From Zarea fungicola (Eukaryota > Ascomycota > Sordariomycetes > Hypocreales > Cordycipitaceae), in contig FWCC01000024.1 in NCBI GenBank assembly GCA_900169235.1, forward strand, positions 1 to 64,000: a DNA stretch of 64,000 bases, read 5' to 3'. Of the stretch, positions 47,901 through 58,549 are shown piece by piece (the stretch's first letter is position 1; every line of letters starts with the position of its first letter). A program made the translations under genes and the position numbers. The notes under the pieces were generated by a model, which worked only from the letters and a program-made list of their open reading frames with translations, was not told the DNA's origin and did no database searches.

Positions 47901-49095
47901 TGGCTTGCTCAAACGTAGGTTGCTGGACCAATAAGAGGGCAGCATGTGTAATGAAGTAGTCAAAGCAACGAAGCAAGGATGGTCCTTATGAGTAACTTTA
48001 ATTTTAGACGTTCTGTATTTTCTACGCCACTGCTACTCGCTATAACAATTTTGGTACAAGTAATATTCATTGGCTTTCTGAAGCCCTTCTGTGAGCTCGG
48101 GAAACCCAGCATCAATCACCGCAACAGCTATTGTGGACCAGAAGCCCAGCTATCTCCGTGGCTATCGCTACACGTGTATTCTTATCTAGTTGACAGGACT
48201 TTGGTATCTGATAGCTGAGGGATCAAGGCTAGGTGCGATGAAACATGCCCGTTATTCCCAAAACGTCGATAAGGATGTGTCATAACTAATGCAACATTAC
48301 CCTCAACTGCCAAGCCGGTTAGACTTTACACAATAGCCTGCGACCGCAGAAACCAGTTCCGTATCGACGGCTCCCCGTCTCCGCCCCCGCAAAATGGAGG
48401 CCGCTGTCAAGTGGCTTCACAAGGCTATCAGTGAAACCCATCAATCACATGGAGGAGGCGTGAAGAGTTAATATAAAAAGGCCTATCATGTCAACCACAA
48501 TGCAGCATTCTCAGGCAATCTACGGGCATGTTTTGCCGAAGGAGCTGTGGCCCTCCACCGGCCTGCTTCTGGCTCTGCATCTTCAACTCCCCTGCTAGGC
48601 CTGGTGCTGGATGGGGCAAGATACGCTTATTCGCTGGGTGGTATCGTCCGTAAGCCACCACTATCAGTTGAACCCTGTCCAGGCTGTCCTCGACGCTTGG
48701 CGTCCGGCAAACATCGGCGGGGATGCATTATGGACTGGGGCAGCCCCATGTGGTGGCGTCCCACTGTGTGTGGCATGCAGCGATAGCTGCTTGCCTTTCT
48801 GTCTGAAGCGCTGACTGCGAGTAGTTAGCTTTCCCAGCTGGCCTTGAAGCAAGCTTCTGCCCCCCGTTGTCCTGTGGCGCGGGGGTATTTTCGGGGTACC
48901 CATGGGGTCAAATATATGAACCGAGCCTTTCCCATGCCGTATTTGTCCTCTTTTCTCTTTGTAGTTGTTTTTGTGAACGCATTGCCAAAAGGAGCAGACG
49001 GATTTTGATTTGTCGGGCAATCTCTCATCTTTTCTTGGCCATACCCTCCGCCACCAACTCCCAAACGCCTTGTCTTGGTTTTTTGCCTTTACAAG
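44923..49095. other. 4.2-kb region without a supportable gene
   Basis: Overlapping medium frames occur on both strands at 45.8-47.8 kb. For example, plus 46493-46843 and 47488-47781 overlap minus 46978-46661 and 47687-47235. None has a recognisable motif, and no splice combination gives one. Fragments such as IVATTSNGDFPCIHGQAWNLGDD, which break at stops, suggest a decayed gene near 47.0 kb. The stretch before 49095 is the promoter/leader of the sugar transporter. Confidence 0.5.
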
Positions 49096-50844
49096 ATGGC
49101 GCTCGACACTCCTCACGACGAGAAGACGGCGCTTGAGGCGCACGCCACTCATGATGGCACTCATGACGGCACTCATGATGGTACCGATCCCAGCCAGAAC
49201 GAAATCATCGCGGCTATCCGCGCCGAGCATGAGATGAGCTTCATGGAGGCCGTGAAGCTGTACCCCAAGGCGATTGGATGGTCCGCATACGTCTCTGTCG
49301 GTGTTATCATGCTTGCCTTTGATCCGCAGCTGCTCGGTAACCTCTTTGCTATCCCTGCTTTCACGAAGAAGTATGGTGTGCTCTTTGAAGGCGACGTATG
49401 TAATTCCCATTGATCAAAACAAGCTGCAGCTTGTTAACAATATTCTTTTTACAGTACATTATCCCCGCTGCCTGGCAAACTGGTCTCTCCATGGGTAACC
49501 CCGTCGGCCAGGTCGTCGGCGCCCTGACTGCTGCCTACCCCATGGATTACTTTGGTCGCAAGATCACCTTTGCCACCTGCATTTGCGCCACCGCTGCCAT
49601 TGTCTTCATCCAGTTCTTCTCCGGCTCCCTCCCCGTGCTTCTGGCTGGTGAGCTTCTCGCCGGTCTCGTGCTCGGCATGTTCGTCGTCATTGCGCCCGCC
49701 TACGCCTCGGAAGTCTGCCCGACCGCGCTCCGTGCTCACTTGACCTCGTTTGTCAACCTGTGCTTCGTCATCGGCCAGCTGCTCGGCAACGGTGTCACGG
49801 CCGGCACCTCGAAGCGCGACGACCACTGGGCTTACAAGATTCCCTTCCTCCTGCAGTGGTTCTGGATCATCGTGCTCGTCCCCGGCATGATGTTCGTCCC
49901 CGAGAGCCCCTGGTGGTATGTGCGCAAGAACAGAATGGCAGATGCCGAAAAGTCCCTGCGCCGTCTCGCCTCGCCCAAGGTCAACATTGCCGCGTCGCTT
50001 GCCTTTATTGTCGAGACCGATCGTCTCGAGCAGGAGCTCGAGGCTGGTAGCACGTACCTGGATTGCTTCAACAAGACCAACCGCCGCCGTACCGAGATCT
50101 CGATTGGCGTCTACTGCACACAGGTTCTTAGCGGTATCTACCTCATCAACTTTGGAACTCTCTTCTTCTCGGAAGCTGGCCTGTCGACTGAGCAAGCCTT
50201 TGATATGAGTGTCGGATTCTTGGGTACGTAAACAAAATGCAACCTTAATGCTTTTAACGCATGTGCTGACCCCCACAATAGCTGTCGGATTTGTTGGAAC
50301 CATCGTCTCCTGGTTCTTCATGGTCAACATTGGCCGTAGATTCCTGTACGTTTGGGGCCTGCTCGTGCTCGTCGTCCTGCAGCTCATCATCGGTATCCTG
50401 GACTGCATCCCCGGCCGCCCCAAGGGTGCCATCTGGACCGAGGTCGTGCTCATGTTGATCTGGAACTTCTTCTACGACATCTCCATCGGTCCCATCTGCT
50501 TCGTGCTTTTGGGTGAATGCTCGGCCACCCGTGTGCGTTCCAAGACCATTGCCACCGCCACCGCCGCTCAGGGCATCCTGGGTATCGTCATGACGGTCGC
50601 CATCCCCTACCTCATCAGCCCCGCCGAGGCCAACCTCCAGGGCAAGCTGGGCTTCTTCAACGCTGGTCTGGCCGGCATCTGCTGGGTGTGGGCGTACTTC
50701 CGCGTGCCCGAGACCAAGGACCGCACATACGAGGAGCTTGATTTGCTCTTTGACAAGAACGTGCCTGCGAGACAGTTCCGCGGCTACCAGCTGGAGGGTG
50801 CCGTCTCAGTGGGTGGCCATGAAAAGTCAGCCTCCTATGAGTAA
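49096..50844 (+). CDS. MFS sugar transporter, maltose/alpha-glucoside type
   Basis: Exons 49096-49395, 49455-50223 and 50282-50844 give 543 aa. The cytosolic N-terminus has a HDGT repeat (three times, from a 12-bp DNA repeat). Then 12 spans with the sugar-porter signatures: DYFGRKITF, PAYASEVCPTALRAHLTSFVN (PESP loop context), FVPESPWWYVRKNR, GIYLINFGTLFFSEAG and FRVPETKDRTYEELDLLF. This layout is that of fungal maltose permease-like proton symporters at the plasma membrane. Codons are strongly C-ending, unlike most genes left of 45 kb, suggesting high expression or a core-genome location. Confidence 0.93.
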
Positions 50845-51102
50845 GGCAGTTGTCTTTTTTACATGATCAGATGTTGATATATATATATGTCTTTTTTTCG
50901 TTTTGAGAACCATGATCCCCCCAGATTGAGTTGGCCGTCGAGTGTGCCAAGAGCTCTGTACTTTACCTATACCTTGATAATTTATTTTCTCTCATCCATC
51001 TGTGAACAAACTTTTAAAAATAGATGAGATTCCAACTTTGATCAGACTACATCTTGTATTTTTCCGTGGATGGTGTATTGCAAATCTCTACTCTTTTTGC
51101 CA

Positions 51103-51868
51103 TTACCTCTCTACCCACTTCATGGCGTCCGCCGATACATTCCCAACCTCAATCTTGTGGCGCCACTCGAATCCGTACTCCTTTAGTTCGTCAATAAGCG
51201 CGCCCCCAGTCAAGACCCAAAACCCGACGTCATCTTTGTGGCACTGCTCCTTGGCGTGGTCGAGGAGCTTGAAGCAGATATCTTTGGCATCCTGCGGCTG
51301 CATGGCTGGGTCCAGAATCAGTTCAGCCAGAACCCAGTTCCGACTATCCTCCCCTACAAGGATTGTCTTTTTCAGGCCCGGCGACACTACTTTGAAAAAG
51401 TACTCGAGACGCGCCTTGTCGGCGCAGGGGTTTGGCCTAATCTTTTCTCTTAGAGCATCATGATGAGCCCAGTACTTTCTCAGCCATTCTGGGGAATGTT
51501 AGAAAACGCATGATGATATGTGATTTCACCAAGCATCATTTTCTTTAATAATTTTATTTCATTTACTTACTCTCACGACGTGAATTCTTGCTCAAGTCTA
51601 GATCCTCAGGGGCGTCATTATTTTCACCTGGAGCCATGGACACCCAACCTAGGATTTTACCCGTGCTCTCCTCCTCAAAAACATACGAGTACAGATTGGG
51701 TCGAAGAATGTGACCCCGTACATATTGCGTCCACCAGCGACGATAGGCGAAAGGATGTTCATACTGGCGGGGGAAGAACCACTTGTGAAATCCATCTTGG
51801 AAGGTTGTCTCGACCACGTAGTCGATGATCTTGGGTAGGTCATCGATGGTAATTTTGCGGATGCCCAT
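51103..51868 (-). CDS. GNAT-family N-acetyltransferase
   Basis: Exons 51868-51571 and 51488-51103 with an 82-bp intron give 227 aa. The start MGIRKITIDDLPKIIDYVVETTFQD is a typical GNAT beta1-alpha1. STGKILGWVSMAPGE forms beta4. After the intron VVSPGLKKTILVGEDSR and WVLAELILDPAMQPQDAKDICFKLLDHAKEQC cover the beta4/alpha3 acetyl-CoA pyrophosphate loop (PAMQPQDAKDI, a degenerate Q/RxxGxG/A). It ends YGFEWRHKIEV. Fungal proteins of this layout are common and mostly uncharacterised; the substrate cannot be stated. Confidence 0.85.
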
Positions 51869-53526
51869 TTTGGCGGCTGTTTTGCACGTCAGTGGACTGA
51901 CAGGGGCGAGGACTGACGGCGATGCGGCAGCGTAGTAGCGGAGGAGCTTGAAGACAACGCCGGAGTAGTTGGCAAGATATTTATTAAATTCTGTGCTGGG
52001 AACAGTTGACTATTATGTGGAATACGGATGCATCGGCATTAACTAGTGATGCTTCGCAAAAGTTAAAAAATGTCTGAACACATGTAAGCTCCGCGCGGCA
52101 GCGCTACCCGGGAGGGGGCCATTTCTGGTTCACTGCGTAAGCAGTATTCTTTAATAGTGCTAGCATAGTAGTAGGTTTAATGAAGCCAATATTTACCGAT
52201 AATGGTATATGGTGGATCAGTTTATGAGGACTTAATGCATTGTTGATGTGAGAAAAGTTCTCTGCACGTGTTGGTTAGTTATGCCCCGTTTCTGGTCACA
52301 TTGGAACTCGGTTGACCTACTCGACAGGTCCAAAACAATGCCCACCTTCTTTCTCTCGCGTGTTGCTTTTCCACAACCTAGAGGAACCAGTCAACAATGC
52401 ACTATGACAAAGAAACCAACTTTGACCACATTTTCTGCGACAAATGAGTGCGTGCATATGCTCTACAGTCGCGTGCGTTGTTGAAGCCTGTCCCGACACA
52501 TCTCGAAGCCGTTAGTGGGGCTTGAGAGGCCAGAGAAATATTGTCTAGGGGGATCTGCAACTGGTAGGTGCAGGGTTTGGGGAGCTGCATGGCACCAATA
52601 AGGGCGGCCCTGCTGGAGTCCTGGTACTGAAACAGGATAACCAATAATGAAGCGAATTAGGAAATGCGATAGGAGATCCCACCGTACTCTTTCTTCAAGA
52701 ATATCCATTCCTCGGTAATAAGAAAGTCTCTGGCGCCTGCTGACTCGGTACTTGCTAAGATGGTGGATATGCGGACAAAAGTAGCAGACAGTTTATTAGT
52801 CCGCGGGAGTCTGGCGCTGGACGTAAAGACTAGCAGGGGATGTGCCATCCCCTTGACGGGGATACACTGCCGAATTGGTACGAAGTCATCTGCACTGGGT
52901 ATATGCCGTCCAATCTGCCAAGCCATCCGCAACTGGATGAGCTGCCGAGTACGGCTAATAATGGTCCCTTTCTACGGTTACCGAATTGACTGAAGGGCCC
53001 CTATTGTTAAGCCGTGGGCAGCCTTGGCAATGAATACGAGCTGCAACCACGAAAATGCACATCGTGTCATGGCAGAATGCGGGCGCAAGAGACAACGCCA
53101 CCGACCCGTCCAGGGGCAATACTGGCCTGCCGCCACCCCTGTGAACTGTTTGGTTTGTCTGGGAGGGCCTAAGAGCAAAAAGGTTGGAGGATTTATTCCC
53201 TAGCTCTAGGTATTGAAAACTCATCAGTCCCCTGTCAGACTTAAAAAAAGGATAGGAAAGGGGCAGACTGGGGCAAGCCTTGTCAGACTAGACCATTTAA
53301 GGTTACAAGTTCGGTTCTTGGGGGAGGGCTGTCTTCCTTTTACCTGGATTAAGCTTCTATTTCTTCTCTTGCCAACAATTTCTTTTTGTGACTGCGACTA
53401 TCTCCTTGGTCGGTGACATCTCGACTCCTTTTTTTACAGATTCCATACAGAGGACACCTGCGCGGTCCCGGGTGTCCAATACTCACCAAGAGCAAAGGGA
53501 GACAAGAGACTTGGTAGCGCGAAAAA
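51869..53526. other. intergenic, no gene seen
   Basis: Promoter of the acetyltransferase and leader of the glycosyltransferase gene. Minus frames at 52402-52932 overlap each other and show no domain. Confidence 0.55.
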
Positions 53527-54847
53527 ATGGCTGTGGGTGGCGATGGACTCGGTCGGCTCCTTGCCGTGCCATTCTCGAAGCGCCTTGTCATTGCCGTTAT
53601 TGCGGCGGTCGGCTTTGTATGGGTGTTGCTCCAGAGCCACAGCATCAAGCCGGTGAGGGAGAAGTACCGGTCGCTGTACTCGAACAATATTCTCAACAAG
53701 ATTAACAACAGCACATTGGGGGTAAGGATGGCAGCGACAAGCACCCAGTGGGGATGAATTTTTGCTAACAAGACGTGTGTCTGTCGCAGTTTGAGAAAAT
53801 CTATGTGATGGGTCTGGCCTCGCGGACAGACAGACGTGACGGCATGGCGCTCCAGGCTGCTCTCAGCGATTTGACGATTGAATTCATCGACGGACCGAAT
53901 GGCGACAACATTACGGAAAAGGCGGTCCCCACGAACGAAAAGGGCGAGCACATTAAAGCTGGCGAGCTTGGCTGCTGGCGCGGACATATCAACGCTCTCC
54001 AAGAGTAAGTTTTCTTTTGTCTGTGGAATTTTTCCTTCACTGCGCTAATCCCGATACCTCCAGGATCGTCCGTCTGAATATTTCTTCCGCGCTGATCCTC
54101 GAGGACGACTCTGACTGGGACGTGCGCATCCGGTCCATCATGACGGACCTCGCCATCTCGACGCAGGCCCTCTCGCAGCCCCTGGCGGGCACCAAGGACT
54201 CGTACGCCGACCCGACATACCCAATCAACAAGCTCGGCAGCAAGGCCACGGCGCACGAATTCGACTTTGACTCGCTGCCGCGCACGGTGACGCCCAAGAT
54301 CTCGCCGTACGGCGACGAGTGGGAGATGATCTGGGTCGGGCACTGCGGAATGCAGTATGCCGACGCGACGACGACGATGCCCATGGGCCGCGTCATCCAC
54401 CGCAACGACGTGACGGTGCCGCCATCGGGCCTCTGGTCGCTCTCGGGCCCGCACGAGCTCCGGGAAAAGTACGAGGTGCGGACGCGCACCGTCGCGCACG
54501 CCAAGGCGGGCGTGTGCTCGCTGGGCTACGCCGTCACGCAAAAGGGGGCACGGGGCCTGCTCCGCGAGATTGGCCTGCGCGCCGTGGATGCGCCGCTGGA
54601 CATGCTCCTGCGGTATTACTGCGACGGCGAGCAGGGCCGTCGCCAGCACAAGTGCTTCGCGCCGCAGCCGCCCATCTTCAACCACCACCGGCCCGTGGGA
54701 CCCAAGTCGGCCAACAGCAACATTGGCGACCACGGCAACGAGTATAACAAGGAGGCCCATACGGACATGGTGCAGTGGAGCGTGCGGGTGAATGCGGATG
54801 CCATTATGGATGGCAAGACTGAGTTTGAGGATGCATACAAGGCATAG
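53527..54847 (+). CDS. GT25-like (LPS-type) glycosyltransferase, type II membrane protein
   Basis: Exons 53527-53721, 53790-54004 and 54064-54847 give 397 aa. A single span at about residues 20-36 (VIAVIAAVGFVWVLL) after a short basic cytosolic tail makes a Golgi type II anchor. The lumenal part starts FEKIYVMGLASRTDRRDGM, like the GT25 start with its Arg pair. KAGELGCWRGHINALQE and SSALILEDDSDW (the acidic DxD-like nucleotide-sugar/metal motif) follow, and GVCSLGYAVTQKGARGLL is the helper motif before the end. It would transfer a sugar (galactose in known GT25 members) onto a glycan or protein. Codons are very GC-rich. Confidence 0.88.
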
Positions 54848-56662
54848 GCTTCGTGTTTTGCATGCAGGGCTTTTCTCTTTTCTTTTTCATATTTTGACTC
54901 GACAGTCTTTTTTCTCTTTCCTGTCTTTTATTCTTGATATTTTCGCAATCTGCTTACCATTTCTCATACATCGGCGCATTGGGGGCGGTGGAAAGACACG
55001 AGTGTTTTGTATAATAGACGACTTTGTTTTCCATATGTTTGTGGGGCAATACATACAAATTCCTTGACTACTGGCTTCTTTTTATACACGGTGTATACAA
55101 TCTCGAAGTCGTGTTCATTATTCCATATTGATGAGCGAAGACGTAGGCACATAGGCGCTCTCCGAGGCCCATTTTATAACCAGTACCGGCCACTAATGTG
55201 TTTGAGAGGACCAAGTCAGATCAAGACGGCAAAGAAGACAAACTCCAGGCCGGGTCTTGGCCGAGCACGCCATTCTGCACCAAAGTAGAATGGCGGGCGC
55301 AAGGACGCGGGACAGCTGAATGATATTGACCTTGTCAAGGTAGGACGCTTGAGCAGAATGAGTGAATTGTCAGAGGACATGTCTGGGGCATGGACGGAAG
55401 AAGCGAAGACAAGTGCTGATTTAAGTTTAGATGTCACAAGTCAGTGGGACATTTTCCATGGGAATGCGTCAGAACAAGACATGAGAGGGAGAGAGATAAA
55501 AGAGACAAAGTCAAGACAATTTGGCACAGCCAAGACGCTGCTTAGCCATAAGTATCCTTTGAGCAGATGGCATTCCGTCTCGTTTCGGCTATGGGCATAC
55601 TGCCTCTCGGAAGGTAGGTGCCCAAACCTGATAAATCTGCAGGAAAGAAACTGCACAAAGAAACGTAGCATAAGCCAATGGCTCTGAAAGCAGGAATAAC
55701 AAGAACCAATCGCGATGGACGACTTTTTCATCCTACATTACCATCCTTGGTGAAGCCTCTGGTAGGTGCACCTAGCAAAGACGAGTGTCCTTATACAATA
55801 CGGGCAGATTTTAGGTCCCATGGCATAATACAAAGTAAATTCCATGGTTACTGTTTCTATCCATGCAAGGTGATTTGTCTGTAGTGTCACGCATTTTCAT
55901 CAGATTTAATAACTCTACTTTATTCCCGGGTCGTATCGTGCCTGTCGTGTCGAGTAGGTGGGGGCGGCCCAGACGAGTGTTTTTATACAATACCAGCAGA
56001 TTTCAGATCCAACGGCGTGATGCAAGTAAATTCCATGGCCGGTGTGTTCTATTTATACAACCTAATATATCTACGATATCAAGCATGTTCTTCAGATTTA
56101 ATAACTTTGTTTTTATTCCCGCGACATACTGTGTTCATGTCCGCAGAGTAGGTGGGGGCGGCCTGGCCAACGTTACGTCCGTGGTGGGGGCAGGCTGGTG
56201 TTGCCCCCACGTTGAGGGGAACAGGGCCAGCAAGAGCCGCAACACGCTGCCATGCTGCCCACCAATGGCTTGGCTACGGCCCAAACCCACTGTCAAACCC
56301 CTGTGCTTCAGTGCATTGGCTCCTGTCGTTGGCGGCTTCTAGTGTCCTTCAGCGCCAGCAGGCCCCTACGGCAGCGCTGGAACCGCCAAGAGACGCCCCT
56401 ACAAGAAACCCCTCTAGCCTTCCCCTCCCCTTCCCCTCATTGCCCAAAAAAACTGACTGCCCGCGCCGAACATGGCCGCAGCCTCCAAATCTCCCCACCA
56501 TGGCAGCTTCAGAGGTTACATGCAACTCGGCACTGTCCTCCGTTCCCCGCCGCCATGCTCTCGTCGTGGGCATCGTCGTCCATTTAAATATTGGCAGGGC
56601 CGGTCTTTTGAATCTTGATCTTTCAAGATTGTAGTTCAATTTATGCAAAAATTTCCGTCGCC
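54848..56662. other. intergenic with a tandem duplication
   Basis: No gene. The 192-bp duplication is listed separately. 56380-56640 is the C-rich promoter/leader of the GH3 gene. Confidence 0.6.
55781..56164. repeat. tandem direct duplication of about 192 bp
   Basis: 55781-55972 and 55973-56164 share the order ACGAGTGT...TATACAATAC...AAATTCCATGG...CAGATTTAATAACT...TATTCCCG...GAGTAGGTGGGGGCGGCC. They are diverged with small indels, consistent with an old duplication under mutation. Confidence 0.8.
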
Positions 56663-58358
56663 ATGGTTTCTCCAGAACAGCGCAAGAAAGTCGGCCAGGT
56701 ATGGACAGACAGACTCCCCCCCAACTCACAAGACAAACGCAACCACTCACACATGTCTCGCTCTCTCACATTAGCTCTTCGCCGTTGGCTTCCACGACGC
56801 CAAAGTCAACAATGACATCAAGTCCCTGATTCAGGATTACGGCGTCGGCGCCATTGTCCTCTTCAAGCGCAACGTCGGTACACCCGCCGAGTTTCGTGCC
56901 CTCAACCGTGATCTCCAGCAGCTCGCCAAGGATGCCGGCCACGACCAACCGCTCTTCATCGGAATCGACCAGGAGAACGGCCTCGTCACCCGCATTTCCC
57001 CGCCTGTCGCGTCCCAGCAGCCCGGTCCCATGGCCCTCGGCGCCGCCGGCTCTCTCGACACCGCTGTTCAGGTCGCTGCTGCCACCGCCGAGATGCTCCA
57101 GCACTTTGGCATCAACATGAACTATGCCCCTGTCGGCGACATCAACTCGGAGCCCCTCAACCCCGTCATTGGCGTCCGAAGCCCCGGTGACGAGCCCCAA
57201 AAGGTCGCCCAGTTTGCTTCCGCCTGCGCCAAGGGCATGCGCGAGAACAATGTCGTGCCCTGCATCAAGCACTTCCCCGGCCACGGTGACACCGCCGTCG
57301 ACTCCCACTACGGCCTGCCCTCCATTGACAAGTCCCGCGCCCAGCTCGACGCTGTCGAGCTCGTGCCCTTCAAGCAGGCCGCCGCCGAGGGCATCGAGAT
57401 GGTCATGACCGCCCACATTGCCATGCCCCAGCTCACCGGCACCGACAAGCCCTCGACCCTCTCGCCCCAGGTCATTGACATCCTGCGCAAGGAGTTTCAG
57501 TATAATGGCGTCATTATGACTGATTGCCTTGAGATGGACGGCATCCGCGCCACCTACGGCACCGTCGAGGGCGCCCTCCTCGCCCTGCAGGCCGGTGTCG
57601 ACAATGTCATGATCTGCCACACCTACGACGTCCAGACCGCCGCCATTGACCGCGTCTGCGCCGCCATTGACGCCGGTGAGCTCTCCGCCTCCCGCATCGA
57701 CGAGTCCCTCCACCGTCTGAGCGCCCTCAAGGCCAAGTTTACCACCTGGGACCGCGCCCTGCAGATTGGCACCGACGAGGCCCTGGCCGACATCAACGCC
57801 CGCGGCGCCAAGCTCGCCCACAAGGCCTACGCCGACGCCGCCACCGTGGTCCGCGTCGATGCCGGCGTCCTCCCCGTGTCCACCACGGCCAGCACCGTCT
57901 TTGTCTCGCCCGGCCCGGACTTCCCCGTCGGCGGCGGCGCCGTCAACAGCGGCGACGCGGCCCACCCGACCCGCGTCGAGTGGGTGTCGAGCTCCTTTGG
58001 CGACGAGATTCGCTCGCACAATGCCTCGGCCGAGGAGATTCGCTACACGGACAAAGACCTCTCCGACGACGAGTGGCGCAAGATTGACGCCGCCGAGGTC
58101 GTCATCCTGGCCACGCGCAACGCCCGCGAGGCGCCCTACCAGCAGAAGCTCGGTCTGGAGATTGCACAGCGCAGAGCAGGCAAGACTCTCATTAGCGTGG
58201 CCACCTGCGCGCCCTATGATTTCCTCGAGGAGCCGGCCGTCAAGAATGTCCTTGCCGTGTATGAGCCCACGCTCGAGGCGTTTCGCTCTGCCGTGGACAT
58301 AATCTACGGTGTAGCTACGCCAAAGGGCAAGCTTCCCGTGGCCGAGAAGAAGGCTTAA
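56663..58358 (+). CDS. GH3-family beta-N-acetylhexosaminidase (NagZ-like)
   Basis: Exons 56663-56698 and 56775-58358 give 539 aa. The first exon encodes MVSPEQRKKVGQ and joins LFAVGFHD. Family marks: FIGIDQENGLVTRI, MNYAPVGDINSEPLNPVIGVRSPG, CIKHFPGHGDTAVDSHYGLP (the KHFPGHGxTxxDSH loop with the Asp-His acid/base dyad specific to NagZ-type GH3) and VIMTDCLEMDGI (catalytic Asp nucleophile). A C-terminal alpha/beta domain of about 170 residues follows. No signal peptide, so it acts in the cytosol, probably removing N-acetylglucosamine from glycopeptide or chitin fragments. Codon third positions are almost all C/G. Confidence 0.93.
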
Positions 58359-58490
58359 AAATAAATAAATAAGTAAATAAACAACACTAGCATAATAATT
58401 TCAAATTTGATACCAGTATTATACGGGGAATATATCAGTAAAAAAATAAATGAACAACACTGGCATAATTTGATGCCAGTCTTATACGGA
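58359..58490. repeat. diverged direct repeat of about 50 bp in the GH3 3' flank
   Basis: AACAACACTAGCATAATAATTT...GATACCAGTATTATACGG (about 58380-58427) recurs as AACAACACTGGCATAATTTGATGCCAGTCTTATACGG (about 58453-58490). Confidence 0.65.
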
Positions 58491-58549
58491 GCAATTTGGT
58501 TTCTTTTTCCCCAGTCTTTCCTTCTTCTTCCTCCTCTTCTTCTTTCCCT

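Noticed and set aside
49449..50453. Antisense frame of 334 codons opposite the sugar transporter
   Set aside because: Low-complexity shadow of the C-ending codon bias of the transporter.
53801..54760. Antisense frame of 319 codons opposite the glycosyltransferase
   Set aside because: Arg/Val-rich shadow of GC-rich coding sequence; crosses the plus-strand introns without relation to them.
56766..58019. Antisense frame of 417 codons on the minus strand opposite the GH3 gene
   Set aside because: Gly/Val/Asp-rich shadow of a GC3-biased gene; no domain, and the plus strand carries all GH3 motifs.
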